64,000 nucleotides of DNA, from the NCBI GenBank assembly GCA_023053575.1, contig JAKZAP010000018.1, positions 20,116,202-20,180,201 on the forward strand, in the 5' to 3' direction. Shown piece by piece: positions 23,530 to 34,397 of this stretch (position 1 is the first letter of the stretch; each line of letters opens with the position of its first letter). The stretch is from Branchinecta lynchi. Its lineage: Eukaryota; Arthropoda; Branchiopoda; Anostraca; Branchinectidae. The notes beneath the pieces are model-generated. The model searched no databases. It was not told the DNA's origin and was given only the letters and a program-made list of their open reading frames with translations. A program made the translations under genes and the position numbers.

Positions 23530-24170
23530 AGTGAGATCGACTGTAGCTTTAGGAAGGGCGGCCCTTTTATTGTTAATGTATATCGGTATGAATTTGGCCT
23601 CGGATGAAAGCATAATTTGCTGGAACTTGGTATACATCTCATCCAGGGAAAAGTCATTATGAAATTCTTGTGACCAGTTTATCTGACTAACTCACTGCGC
23701 ATCGCTTCTTAATTACCCTTTTAGTAATTTCGCCTTGGCTTCGCACTACCTGCTCAGATACCTGTACTTATTGTGAAGGCTATGTAGACGTAGTCTGATT
23801 TTCCGACAGGCGGGAGGATGCGAATGTCACTTAAGATTTCGGGTTCCTCCACGAGAAGTAAGTCGAGGAGATGCGGTGTATCAGTGCCTCTCATCCTTGT
23901 GGGCTCGGAGATCAGCTGTTCGAGAAAACAGTCATCAATTGTTCCCGGAAAGTTCTTCTCTGGACTGCTAGAGTTGGGTATGCTTGTGTAGCGCCTGAAC
24001 CGGTTGACCTTAGGAAATTTGAAGTCACCAATGATAATCACTCTGTCCTTGTACTTTATTCTCTTATTTCTGAAAGTGTTGACTGGTTGATTTTCCACCC
24101 TTTCGCCAACTAAAGCTCTCGCAGCAGTTGGCGAAGCCGAATAAATCTTGCTGCAACACTTCACGTTGCC
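23530..24170 (-). mobile_element. CR1-like retrotransposon, endonuclease domain fragment
   Basis: The - frame 24164-23754 (136 aa) shows VIIIGDFKFPKVN (the GDFN-type endonuclease block, with N changed to K), then FLEQLISEPTRMRGTDTPH and LLDLLLVEEPEIL, then PVGKSDYVYI (the SDH block). Downstream sequence to 23530 continues the linker (FHNDFSLDEMYTKFQQI). Endonuclease start and the polymerase are missing. The family A copy at 22262-23524 abuts it and may have interrupted it. Confidence 0.85.
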
Positions 24171-24796
24171 CAGGTAACGTAGGTCTAGTTATTCTTATCT
24201 CATGGGTACCAAGCCTTGCAAGTGCCATATGATCTTACAGGTCTTGTTTTTTTTTACCCGCGTTGCATCTCTCGTAATTCTTACCAGTTGTCTTAATGTT
24301 TGGTATTGAAAAAAAAATCGTTTAGTATTAGGTAAACACTTTTACTCCAGTTTATCCTAGTGGGTTCCCACGTTATCTCTTCTGTGCTTGATTTTGATTT
24401 TGCCACGCATTGCTTTCTAATGCTCCCTTTGAGAGAAGCGAGTTTCCCAATTTTCTTTATAATTTTCCAACTCTTTTGTCCACCTATTAGCATGGAAAAG
24501 GCGTTTCGTTTCTAAGGCTTATATCCCGATAAAACGTGTGTTCCGTGGTCTGTTGTAATTGTAAGTAGGGATAACTTCGGCCCTGCCTTTGCCACGTCAA
24601 AAGTTGCCCCCAAATTGATTGGCTTTTGTTGAAGACGAGTCAAGTTTTGTCGTGACGGAATATGAATTTTTCGCTTCTTTTTTGTTTTATGTTTTTTATA
24701 TTTTAGGACCCGCCTGCCTTTTTTACTCCTTCACTCTGAGCGTGTTCCACCCTACTAACAAAAGTAACTGTTAGTTAATATTTTTGTTCGAACCTC
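24171..24796. other. No gene seen
   Basis: Unassigned intron sequence. A stretch near 24220 ('ccttgcaagtgccatatga') resembles 18390 and 29130, so fragments of another dispersed repeat are present. Confidence 0.4.
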
Positions 24797-25213
24797 AGGC
24801 GTATTCTCGCCGTTCCGCGAGGACTCCTAGGGGAATTCGAAGGGAACGACGAGAATAGAGGGACTCACTCCACGCGGACTCCGTATACGGAAAACAATGA
24901 GAACACGGGGAATGCTTCCAAAATGGATTTTGTTCTAAAAAGAAATATGCAGTTGACAAAAGTAGTCTGGATCCACTTTATTTTTGGTTTTGTTTATTCT
25001 GATTGTTCTTAATTAATTTTATATTGCACCAACACCAGCAAAAATTGATTCCCCTCTGAATTTAAAAGGGAGTCCTTTTTTATGATGGTGATGATAATCG
25101 GAGCATTCCCAGTCCGTGGGGACTCGCGAGAATACGGGGAGTGAGTGCCCGGGACAAACAAAAACACGGGGACTCCTCAAGTTGAGTCCTCGGGGAACGG
25201 CGAGAATACGCCT
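24797..25213 (+). mobile_element. MITE E, copy 1
   Basis: A 417-bp element with ~30-bp inverted ends: AGGCGTATTCTCGCCGTTCC at left, GGAACGGCGAGAATACGCCT at right, extending into 'gaggactcct'/'gagtcctcgggg'. Flanks are CTC and CTT, a near-match to the 3-bp duplications of the other two copies. Internal sub-terminal repeats of 'gagaatacggggagtg' type are also present. It has no coding capacity. Confidence 0.9.
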
Positions 25214-25259
25214 CTTGTGAAAAGTTACTACGCTGACTGTTCCAACCTTGTCGAAACAG

Positions 25260-26366
25260 TAGGGGAGTGTCGGGTACTATGACATGGCGGGTAGTATGAC
25301 ACACTCAGAATTATTGGTTTTATTGGTTTTATTCATCTGTGCTCACAGCAGCAGAGCTAAGAGACATTTACTATACGAAGGAGAAAACGAGTTTACAATG
25401 TGAACTCCCATATGGATAAGGTGCTATAATATAAGATAACTGGGTAATTATTGAAAGGTAACTGTTTAGTTATCATAAGCAGTTGAGAAACTGCTGGATA
25501 TTCATACAATTTAGGAGGAAATATATGGGGAGTCGGGTAGGATGACACACTTTTGTCGGCTTGTATGGCATGTGCGAGGGCACGTGTAATAGTACCCGAC
25601 TGACATTTTGACATGTAGGATTAGTAGGATATTTCTTCAGTAATATAAGGATTTGAGACTTTTTAATTTAAAGTTGAAACCATTGGTTAATTTTCTTCGT
25701 CCCCTTCCTTCTTCTTTATATAGAGTATTCAGTTAGCTGATTTTTTTTTTTAAGTATATTCCAATTTGATGCGTTATTCTCAGCCGTTTAAGTTGTGTTT
25801 TTTTTTCATTAGGTTTTTTGTTTTGGATAGTTAGTAGTGATTCTGGTTGAAAATGTGTTGTTGTTTTTCTGGTTGGGCGTCCCAGACCGGGTAAGTCAAG
25901 CTCCTTTTTGTTATTGTTAATGTTTTGTTTCGAGGGTAGTTAGTCCCTTACAGGTTCGCCTCTGGGCATTGAAGATTCCAGTTTTTTTTTTAATAAACCC
26001 TTCATTTATTCATTCATTCATTCAAAATAAAAACAAAAAACATAATATGCAATACAAATGTACGAAACCTTCGTTTTTCGGGTTCAGTCACCCGTGGGAG
26101 GTGGAGGTAGGGGGAAAGTTTTTTAGTAAAATATGATAAAAGATTTGTCATACTATCCTCCAACGGCGGGTAGTATGACACAGCGACCATGTCCAGAGTT
26201 GAGCCTACTACTGAAAAAGTGTGAGAGAGAAAAACATGAAAAAAAATGCCAAAGATTCTATAAGGAACCCAGAAGGTGCTGCCAAGAACTTGGCAACATA
26301 CATACAACTTTCAGGGAATTAAAAAACAAAACAAAAAAATGTGTCATACTACCCGACTCTCCCCTA
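25260..26366 (+). mobile_element. TIR element M with internal motif copies
   Basis: Left end TAGGGGAGTGTCGGGTACTA and right end (inverted) TAGGGGAGAGTCGGGTAGTA bound 1.1 kb. The motif GGGTAGTATGACACA occurs in both orientations inside (25288, 25536, 26168 and inverted near 25590 and 26340). A retrotransposon tail with (ATTC)n at 25850-26030 is nested inside. No transposase was seen. The flanking TA could be a 2-bp duplication or part of the end. Confidence 0.7.
25850..26030 (+). mobile_element. Non-LTR retrotransposon 3' tail with (ATTC)n
   Basis: A T-rich 3' region ('ttgttattgttaatgttttg', 'ttcgcctctgggcattg') ends in a T run, 'aataaacccttc' and four ATTC units at 26006-26024. This is a typical 5'-truncated LINE tail, nested in element M. 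Confidence 0.6.
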
Positions 26367-26814
26367 ACTAATAATCATCTGATTACCACGCTCTGGAGCG
26401 TAGTAAGCGTGGCAACTTCGAATATATGTGACGTTGGCCGGATCAGCCCGTGGCACTATATTTATCTGAAAATAGAAAATTGGTTCCAGCTTTGACTCCA
26501 AGAAGCCAGAGTTCGTGACGTCAAGCGTAGTAACTACGGTAAGTAAGGTGGAACACGCTCTCTACGTCCCTAATCATTCCGGTTTCATTTCTTAGACTTC
26601 CTATCTTAATTTTTGTTTCCACGTTAACGGCATTACGATTTACGCTGACTTTAGCATTAGCCGTATTTCACTCTTCTGGGGCCGGGGGCAACCACTCTCT
26701 CGCTTACTGCTTCCCAGTAGCTCATTGTGGAGTTATCTTGGTTATGCCCGTTTTTCCGTTGTTATGTCACTTGCCTTCCAGCCAAGTGTCATATACCGGT
26801 CACTTTTCCGTCTG
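26367..26814. other. No gene seen
   Basis: Unassigned intron sequence between element M and the next D array. No feature is supported. Confidence 0.4.
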
Positions 26815-27845
26815 TCGGACGATCCGGTGATCCCGAGTTAGGGTACTTTCAGATGTTCTAGGACGATTAAACCTGGCAGGCGTGTTAGGGACCAGGCCAA
26901 ACTAACTTGGAAGTAGTCACTTCCCCAATCCGACCATCGAGGGAGGGGGAATCCCTTTTGAACAGGAGATCAGAAAGTTGATATTTTGGAAAATCTCATG
27001 TCTCAGATGTTCCATTTCAAGTCTGAGTCGGATCCGGTCACTTGAGGGGGGGAACCGGAAATCGTGCGACACGCTCAGAGTGGAGGGATTGGGACGAAAC
27101 TCGGTGGGAAGTACAAGTACAAGCTGTAGATACATAGTTGATATGGCCGGACAGGATCTGTGAACTCTGACGGGAGTTGGAAGGGGGCTTCGGAAGTCCG
27201 GTGATACCGAGATAAATTACTTCCATATGCGCTAGGAGGATAAAACTTGACAGTCCTGTCAGAGACCCGACCTGACTTAAGAATAGTTGTTTCCTCCATC
27301 AGACCATCATGGGGGGGGGGGAGTGGAAGGAGAAGGAATCAGAAAACTTAAGGTATACATAACTTTCGAACGGGTGATAGGATCTTTATGAAATAGGGCC
27401 TGGCATGGAAAGATCTCGTGTCTCAGTATTCACATTTCAAGTTCGGGCCTGATCCGATGACTTTGAGGGGATGGATGGGGGGAACAGGAAATCTTGTAAC
27501 ACGCTCGCAGAGTGGGGGGATCGGGAAACTTGGTGGGAAGAACAGACACGACCCTAGATTCATCGTTTAAGGAACCGGACTGGATCTGGGCACCGTGGGG
27601 GAGTTAGGGAGGGGGGTCCGGAATTCGGGTGATCGCGAGTTAAGATACTTGCAGATGTGCTTGGACGATGAAACTTGGCTGACGCATTAGAGACCCGACA
27701 AGATTAGAGACCTGGAAACAGTCACTTCCCACATCAGACCATCCAGGAGGGCGGGGGATGGAGGGAGGAACATCTTGGAAATTGAGCACTACTTTCGAAC
27801 CGTTGATCTTATCTTGTGAAGATTACATGCCTCTGATATTTCTCA
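26815..27845 (+). repeat. Repeat family D, tandem array
   Basis: Anchor 'gagttagggtactttcagat' and its variants recur near 26830, 27201 and 27630, a period of about 370-430 bp. Each unit holds the 'ttcgaacgggtgat', 'gatgaaacttgg'-like and G-rich segments. It is followed immediately by a family G array, as at 17466-18340. Confidence 0.8.
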
Positions 27846-28360
27846 TTTCTGCTCAATGGTTTCTCTTACAAATGAATTCCTAGTCTCCTTAAGTATGGCG
27901 CACATCTTAATCACAGAGTAGACAAAAAGTTGAAAAAAAAAATACATTTCCGTGATCAACAAGGGCCCATTGTCATCTTTACCTCAAGAGTTTTGCTTAC
28001 AAACGAATTCCTTAAAGCACTCATCTTAACCACCAAGTCCAAAACCATTTTTGCCTCTCGGGTTTTGCTTGAATAAATTTTTCCAAAACATACGTTTGCA
28101 TGATCCCCAGGGCCCATGATAATTTGTTCTCAACGATTTTTCTTACAAATGCATTACTAACCGCTTTAAAGCGTGCATCATATCTGCAAAGTGTAAAAAA
28201 TACTATTGACCAAACGATAGATTTTCATGATCCCGACGGCCCATGATCATTTTGGCCTCAAGGGTCTTGATGACGAAGTCCTTATCTTTACCGCAAGCTG
28301 CAAAATATCCTTTCGAGCAGCAAACGATACATTTTCATGATTCCCAAGGGCCTTTGAACA
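27846..28360 (+). repeat. Repeat family G minisatellite
   Basis: Anchors of the form 'ctta(c)aaatgaattcct' recur near 27862, 27990, 28137 and 28263, about every 135 bp, with 'catgatccc(a/g)agggccc' between them. It matches 17901-18340. Confidence 0.75.
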
Positions 28361-29192
28361 TTCGTGTCTTAAAGTTCAATGGGCACATCAAACTACCCCA
28401 ATCCCACTCTGTAACAACCTAGGACCAATGCTTACCCCCTAGCTCAGCAGATTTTTCAACAGTTTCCTCTCTGTGATATTTCAAAGCGTAATTTTTTGGG
28501 CCAGTACATGCTCAAATTTATTAGCTTGGACAAAGATAAGAGTGAAGTTTCTTATAGTTGATCTTTATTTAATGCCTAAATCAGCTTGTAGAATTCAGAT
28601 TTGAATAGGCTATTTGTTTGTGAATGATTTTTGAAGCTAAGTTATTTTTTGTAAACTTATTGCATATTCCGGTACATTTTATAAAGCACGTTAGCCAAAT
28701 TACGACCGAAGAAGAAGTGGAAGAAAACCATCGAAGACTTAAATTATACATGATTAGAATAATTTGGAGATTTAACATGTCTTCTAGTGATTCCGATTCC
28801 CCATTTGCACCCTGCTTTGGTGACATCTCAAATATATCCTTTTCTATCAAGCATTGCCGGGTGTTTTTGAATTTGCTGCCACGATATCCCAGCTTCTAAG
28901 ATTTGGATCGCCGAAATGCCAGAGAGGTAAACACAAGCGAAAACAAGAAAACGGCCGATTTTCGTAGCGCCTTCTAGTGGAAGTCGAAAATGTTTATTTG
29001 TGAAGCATTAAATACGAATTAAATCATTAGAAGTGTCCATTGTGCTTTAAGGGTTATGCTTGCAAAGGATTACAATAAACCACGAGGTAAGAAATTCCCA
29101 CAGTCATCTTCTGACCCAACTTTGCAAGTCCCGTATGAGCTTCTAACTGTTGTTCTTCTTGTCCGAGCGAGGCTGAAAACACCCGTGACAGT
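28361..29192. other. No gene seen
   Basis: Unassigned. Two overlapping open frames on opposite strands (28624-28899 and 28850-28581) have no recognisable domain, no splice context and low-complexity acidic stretches, so they are not called as genes. Confidence 0.4.
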
Positions 29193-29881
29193 GTTGACTA
29201 AACTTTAGCCCATTACCTATGGCTCGTGACGTCACATGAAAACTAGTTGTCCCGAGAAGGGTAAGTATAAACGCGTCCGGTACCTCGCTGGTCGCTTGGC
29301 TCTATAAATAAAAATATTTATTCAAATATATATTCTAAAGAAATTACCGTGATTTTCTGGGTTTTTTTTATCAGCTAATTATCCCTCTTGGATGATGTGC
29401 GAGGGATAAATATAAATTTGGATATTTATTGTAAAATAATCACAAATTTGCACATATTCACTTTTAACACGCACATTTTAATATTCGTTATTTTATTTGA
29501 ATTTGTTTGTCGTTTCAGTCAGCATCGTTCTTCTGGTTTTTAGTTACATATCGTTGTATGTTTTGTTGTTTCCGCATCACTTTTCTGTTGGTTTTGTGTT
29601 GGATTTTATGATTTAGTTGTTTGTTTTTTTCGCTGGGGACGGTTTGTCGGAAGTGCAACCGAAATATCCGAATTTATATGTATCCCTCGCACATCATCCT
29701 AGAGGGATAATTAGCTGATCAAGAAAAAAACCCGAAAATCACGGTTTTCTATTTCTTTCGTAATGAATGGTCAGCTTGGCTTCAAACCTTATAATATATA
29801 TTCTGCAACATTAATTTAATCAAAATTTCTCTACTTCTTTCATGACGTCACGGGCCGTTGATAATAAGCTAAGGTTTGGTT
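29193..29881. mobile_element. Long inverted-repeat element
   Basis: Left arm 29193-29443 and right arm 29661-29881 are inverted copies: 'ctaattatccctct'/'agagggataattag', 'gatgtgcgagggata'/'tatccctcgcacatc' and 'gtgacgtca' in both arms. The centre, 29444-29660, is AT-rich. The right arm abuts a truncated LINE at 29869. No TSD is clear. Confidence 0.7.
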
Positions 29882-30810
29882 TCCACTCCCATGACTGGCT
29901 TGTGTATGATATTCACTTCTCCTGGTCTTCGCTGGAAACATTGGTTAAAAACTGCAGCTAGCACAAAACTCAGTTCATCTGAACATTCAATTATGAGTTT
30001 AACAGGAATTTCACCAGGATAATTACTTTTGTTTGGGTTTAATGCACGTAGCCTTTGACGGACTGAGTCAGGCTCACTTTTTGAGTTTTCACTTTGCGCC
30101 CCGATTTCAGGAAGCGAACTCAGTGGCTCGTGGGCATGGCATATGGACACGAAGTGTTTTTTTTATCTGGGGTAATGGGGTCTCCGTCGGAATCACAAAT
30201 ACTCGTAGGCTTTCTTACATGTCGGGCTCGGTTTTCTTTATTCTTAAAACACTCTGAACTCCGAATAACCGACGGGACTTTTTATTTTATTTACAATTAA
30301 ATTTCGAAGCCTATTGGCGTCTTCACGCAAACCGGATTTGTACAGTATATCACGTTCCACTTTTAGGCATTTCACTTCTTCCGAATTCCATGGCTTACCG
30401 TTCGGTTTAATAACAGAAGTATTTCGGGGGAAAATTCTTGGTATTTTTCAAATATTTTGGAGGTCACCGATTCTGTCATTTGGTTAGCATCATTGCTAGC
30501 CAGAACATGGCTGCAGTTTTTCGCTCTAAGCCATTCTTTGAAAGAAGTGATTCCTTCGTCGGTCAGCGGTCTGTAGGTTACGTTTCTGTCACTACGTTTG
30601 GGCTTCCAGGAGTTAGGCTCCCAAACAATGGTGAGATGGTCACTGAGTCCAATCGCTGCCAGACTGGTGGGTTGCGAATAAAAATCCCCACAGCTCGTAA
30701 AAATCAAATCGAGCACTTGGTTTTTACGCGTGTTCACTTTAACGACTTGTGACAATAGTTGTGTTTTATCCAAATTCTCCGTTCCGAATTCTCGCTTCTC
30801 GTACAAATTA
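29869..30810 (-). mobile_element. CR1-like retrotransposon, endonuclease end to polymerase start
   Basis: Read on the - strand, 30806-30372 encodes the end of the endonuclease (KNQVLDLIFTSCGD, then GLSDHLTIVWEP) and the linker. 30370-30200 continues with GKPWNSEEVKCLKVERDIL. The frame 30150-29869 gives RQRLRALNPNKSNYPGEIP and VFNQCFQRRPGE, the opening blocks of the reverse transcriptase. Frame changes near 30200 and truncation at 29869 make it non-functional. Confidence 0.85.
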
Positions 30811-31237
30811 CCGTTTTTGCTCCTCTGACTTCTCCATTCTCGCTTTTGACAAAAACACTAATTTTGCAGCTCGTCGCAACCCGGTATACGTGAATATACA
30901 TATTGAACACCCGAACTCTGTTGACCAATCAGGGAGGTGGAGAGAGGAGAATCGACAATTCACCATCGAGCAAATTCTCGATTCTGCAGAATCACGAGGC
31001 TTTCCCCGTTCTCGATTCTGACAAAAACGCAAGAAAATGACAATTCACTTCATCTGAAATTAGAAATTAGAAAACTTTTTAAGGGATTTAGACTAATAAC
31101 CTGCAAATGAAACAGGCTGCGATACTGAGGCAGAAAACCTTAGATAAATTCAGCTACTTTAACCATTCCATAACCTGCAATCCATAGGCCCTTCATAACA
31201 TTCCTTCCAGATTAGTTATTTTTTTGCCGCTAGATGC
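30811..31237. other. No gene seen; TCTCGATTCTGAC repeats
   Basis: A segment with reiterated 'attctcgatt'/'ttctcgcttttgac' words (30823-31025), probably a decayed foldback or satellite. The overlapping open frames on both strands reflect this repetition. Confidence 0.4.
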
Positions 31238-31570
31238 GCTATATAGATAGATAGATGGATAGATACTTTAATTTTAGCCGTTAGGCCATACACAAAATCA
31301 TACATTTTTAAACACTTCGAGAGAGCGATTATATAAACTCAAATGTAAAACGCTTTCAACTCCCACCACCAATAACTATTTACATCTCTTTAACGCTTCT
31401 TTGACAAAACCTGACGACTGCCGACTGCCAACTGCCATTATCGCTGACCGTGAAGATGACTTTAGGATACCAGGAAAGAGCAACCCATCTTCACCAAAAA
31501 ATCTTACTCTCAAATCCGAGAGCCCCTATGAAGTTAACAACGACACATTACCTCTTAATATACGTTGAAC
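31238..31570 (-). mobile_element. Non-LTR retrotransposon 3' end, family L
   Basis: The - strand reads a carboxy-terminal coding scrap (GLSDLRVRFFGEDGLLF ... FVKEALKRCK, stop) at 31560-31380, then the 3' region shared with 20277-20406 and an (ATCT)n tail at 31243-31262. This ties the short family L tails to a retrotransposon. It is 5'-truncated. Confidence 0.7.
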
Positions 31571-31878
31571 CAGGTTTGTTTGGCTATTTTCAATACCTCT
31601 TAGGCCTGACCATGTTTAAAACTGTTTGAAATGCCTCTGCTTGTATGTGTGGTCTACCCAACTCTATTCTGTCAAACTTTCAATTTTGTCAATTTTGGCT
31701 TCCGACTTCCATGCTGACTTTTGTACGGGGCTAATGCGCGACTCGGTATGAACCGAAAGCCTAATCGCTTATTCCCGACTCAGATAACTTATAGCAAGAT
31801 CAAACGTGTGACTGTCATTATTTCTCTAGCGCATCAGGCGGGAATTCGCAATTGGATTTTATGAAAGGCCTACACTAC

Positions 31879-32064
31879 CTTCTTCGGTAAGATGAAATTC
31901 CAGGACGGTGCCATCTTGTGATACGGAACAGAAGGCGTTAGAAGCGGCGCCCTCCGCTCCTCTAACCGGTAAAAGCAAAGCGGGTGCGGCCGATAGATGG
32001 ACTTCATACGCGGACATGGGCGGAGGAACGACGAGTTTCCGGAATGGTGTGACCTTGATCTTCT
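31879..32064 (-). CDS. ELP1: ELP1 (Elongator subunit 1/IKAP), WD40-region exon
   Basis: It encodes 62 codons of the large scaffold subunit of Elongator, the cytoplasmic complex that modifies wobble uridine of tRNAs. The reading EKIKVTPFRKLVVPPPMSAY is the diagnostic ELP1 segment (vertebrate proteins have V-FR-TVVPPPMCTY), followed by a WD40-like strand (FCSVSQDGTVLEFHL). The acceptor is TTTTTCCAG at 32065-32073 and the donor GAAG/GTAGTG. It begins in phase 1, fitting the exon at 34282, and ends in phase 1. The protein-level continuation is not downstream but at 37389-37602. No internal stops or frameshifts were seen. Confidence 0.88.
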
Positions 32065-32384
32065 CTGGAAAAAGAACAAATTCACTATAGATTCTACATT
32101 TATGGGAAATAAATCTTTGTACCTTACCAGTCCGCTCAAAACCTCTACAGCACAATTTACAACCAGCGCAATTGCAATCGCAAATGTCTTCTAATCCTAA
32201 GCAGTATATACCATCTAACGGTTACCGGCAGTTTTCGATGAATTTGTGTCTGACCTCGCTTGATCCCTAGGTGCGGATAGTCGGACTGAATTTGCTATAC
32301 CAAACCTGTTTTGTCGGAATCTCTGGAGAACAAGCTGCAATTTCACAATTTTCACTTGTATTTGCTGTATATTTTTCTTCTTCT

Positions 32385-32575
32385 GGGTCCCAAAACATTT
32401 GTAAAAAAAAAATAAAAAATACGGTATATGTTTTGTACATTTTCATGCGGTAAATTATGGATAAAGAGTAAGATGTTAAAGGGGTCTGGCGAAGACGAGA
32501 AATTTAAAAGATACGTTTGGCTAGATCAAGAAGTCCAATAAAATTTTTTATCACTTCCAGACCTTTGGTTTTGTT
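32385..32575 (-). repeat. Repeat family A, short decayed copy
   Basis: It starts 'gggtcccaaaac' and ends 'cagacctttggttttgttt', with the 'ggggtctggcgaagacgag' module between. The core units are absent. It lies in an ELP1 intron. Confidence 0.65.
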
Positions 32576-32849
32576 TTGTAGCTCCGTATTGTATGGGCTC
32601 AAATTAATCACAAATAAAAGAATGATTTCTCGCAACACCATGTCTGCCGTCTCATACTAAAATTACACGCTGAAGCGGTTTTTTCGCCCCCTAAAAAGAA
32701 TATGGTGGGGAGGGGACCATATTTTGGAGGGCCGTGATTGGATCTATGTTTACGTGTTGCGAGAGGAACACTTGTTTTGTCATGTTTTTTTTTTTTTTTT
32801 TTTTTAGTACCCCCATTTCAGCTTAGTTCTAGAAAGTGGTAAGGGTCTA

Positions 32850-33350
32850 ACCTGTGCGGTTTTTACGGAAAGTGTGGACCTTAGGCCGGATTGATGAACA
32901 CAACATTATATTGTGGAAAGCTCGGTAGAACTCTTGCCTGGGGCCAAAAAGGATGGTTTTTGCTTGTAATTGACCCAGAGCCTACAGTGTGTGAAGTGAA
33001 GTGGATTTGTATAGCCTATGTCGTAGAGGACTATCTGAAGTTATGCAGCCAAGCTTTCGTTTCATCAAACCATGTTTCTGCTTTCGAGTGGAAAGCTCCG
33101 TTCTAGAACGCAAGCAGGCAGGCACCAGTTTTAAACTGTAGATGGACTAAAATCTATAAGTCCTAAATACGTGCGGCAGTTCCCTGGCCCCACAGCCAAT
33201 ATATCTTCTTTGAGTGAAACAAATAAAAATTTACATAATCAAAAAAGTGGCATTTTCATACGGGTCCGAAAGTGCTGCCATCTAGTGTTTCTACTCATTT
33301 CTGTTCGTGATTTCAGCTAAGTTTATCATTTCATTTCTTACACTTGGGAT
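32850..33350 (+). repeat. Repeat family C, partial inverted copy
   Basis: The + frame 32891-33106 (71 codons) contains GRTLAWGQKGWFLLVIDPEP and ends AFEWKAPF. It parallels the - strand frames at 3787-3572 and 5832-5608. Downstream 'tagatgga', 'tggccccacagcca' and 'tttctgttcgtgatttcag' match copy 1 and 2 inverted. A T run precedes it at 32786-32807. Product unknown. Confidence 0.75.
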
Positions 33351-33384
33351 TTCGACTCGCATTTCGCATTTCGACTCGGGGAAA

Positions 33385-33560
33385 TTAGGGTAAATGATGG
33401 TCCTTACTTCTGCGCTTACTGATGAGAATCTTTTACATTTTATGTGCGAATGGTGCAGTTGCGAATTGGGGGGATTAAGGGAGGAAATGTTTGGGAGGAC
33501 CGTTTTAGTGGAGGAAAGGTTGATTAATATGATGTAAGATAAGTGTTTTATAGCAAAGTG
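33385..33560 (+). mobile_element. Non-LTR retrotransposon carboxy-terminal scrap
   Basis: The + frame reads DENLLHFMCEWCSCELGGL then REEMFGRTV, resembling the H...C and 'LR...FG' segment of the retrotransposon carboxy termini at 37928-37740 and 31560-31380. It is very short, with upstream cysteines mostly lost. Confidence 0.55.
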
Positions 33561-33618
33561 AAATTCAGCGGTGCTTGTCCGGTTAACAGCGACGCATATG
33601 GATGATTTAATGTGCTAT

Positions 33619-34115
33619 TAAAGCGGGCCACAAAAAATGGTATTTCTACCACATATACAACGCTAACCGTCCCTACTGTCACTATGAATGTTTAAAACCA
33701 CTAAAAACACCGTAAAACAATAAGCAAATTAAAAAAAAACACCAAATTTCCTAGGTTTGAAATAACTCTGTCTGGACTAAAACTCAGCCGATTATCCCGC
33801 ACAGCTGTTATGGCACGTAGGGAGCCAAGGGTCAAAGTAATAATTTGAATCTAATGCTCCAACTGTATATTACAAATACAAATAAATTAAAAAACCAAGA
33901 CCAGTGTGGTACCTCTGAAGACATACAAAAAATATCAATTAGGTCTTATAATTCTTTGCTAATCAGTCCTGGAAAATCTCGTCATCTAGAAAAGAAGACT
34001 TTCGGCGTGGGTTTTTTCTCGAGCCGAAACAGCAACCCGGCAACCGCGTTCAATTCAAAATAAACCTGTGGCATGCGATAACTAAGAAAAGGTAAACAGA
34101 ATGTCTGGATTAGGA
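33619..34115 (+). repeat. Repeat family B, copy 1
   Basis: About 500 bp, matched in order by 56790-56836, 58225-58263 and 58677-59070. Shared blocks are 'actatgaatgttyaaaa', 'accaaatttcctaggtt', 'ttacaaatacaaataaatt', 'cttataattctttgcta' and 'cgtgggttttttctcgag'. This copy is uninterrupted and serves as the empty-site reference for the nested insertions there. Confidence 0.85.
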
Positions 34116-34281
34116 CTTCAAGTTTATCCTGGATTTTCTTTTCGTTATTTTTCGTCTTATCTGTTTGCTCTTTTTTGCTTTATTCTGTTTGTTTGCTATG
34201 GCCAGTGGGCTTTCAAAATTAATATTATCATTTGAAATATAGTATAGAACACGACATGCGCATATGACACTTCCTTAATAC

Positions 34282-34397
34282 CTCCATCAATGACGTAAAC
34301 GTTGGCGACATCTTCCTCGCTATCCCCGAAACACTTCATGGTAGAAAATCGAAATGAATATTGTCTGTACTCCCCGTCAGATGTCAGTGTGTGCAAC
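34282..34397 (-). CDS. ELP1: ELP1 (Elongator subunit 1/IKAP), exon
   Basis: It encodes 38 codons plus split ends: LHTLTSDGEYRQYSF ... DVANVYVIDG. This aligns with the ELP1 segment that precedes the VVPPPM motif (vertebrate: LHVLCQG... LSNVAVIDG). The acceptor is 'ttttcatttcag' before GTTGCAC; the donor is GGAG/GTATTA. It starts in phase 2, completing the split codon of the 35294 exon, and ends in phase 1, completed by the 32064 exon. Canonical splice sites and an open frame argue against old decay. Small coding exon between repeat-filled introns. Confidence 0.85.
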
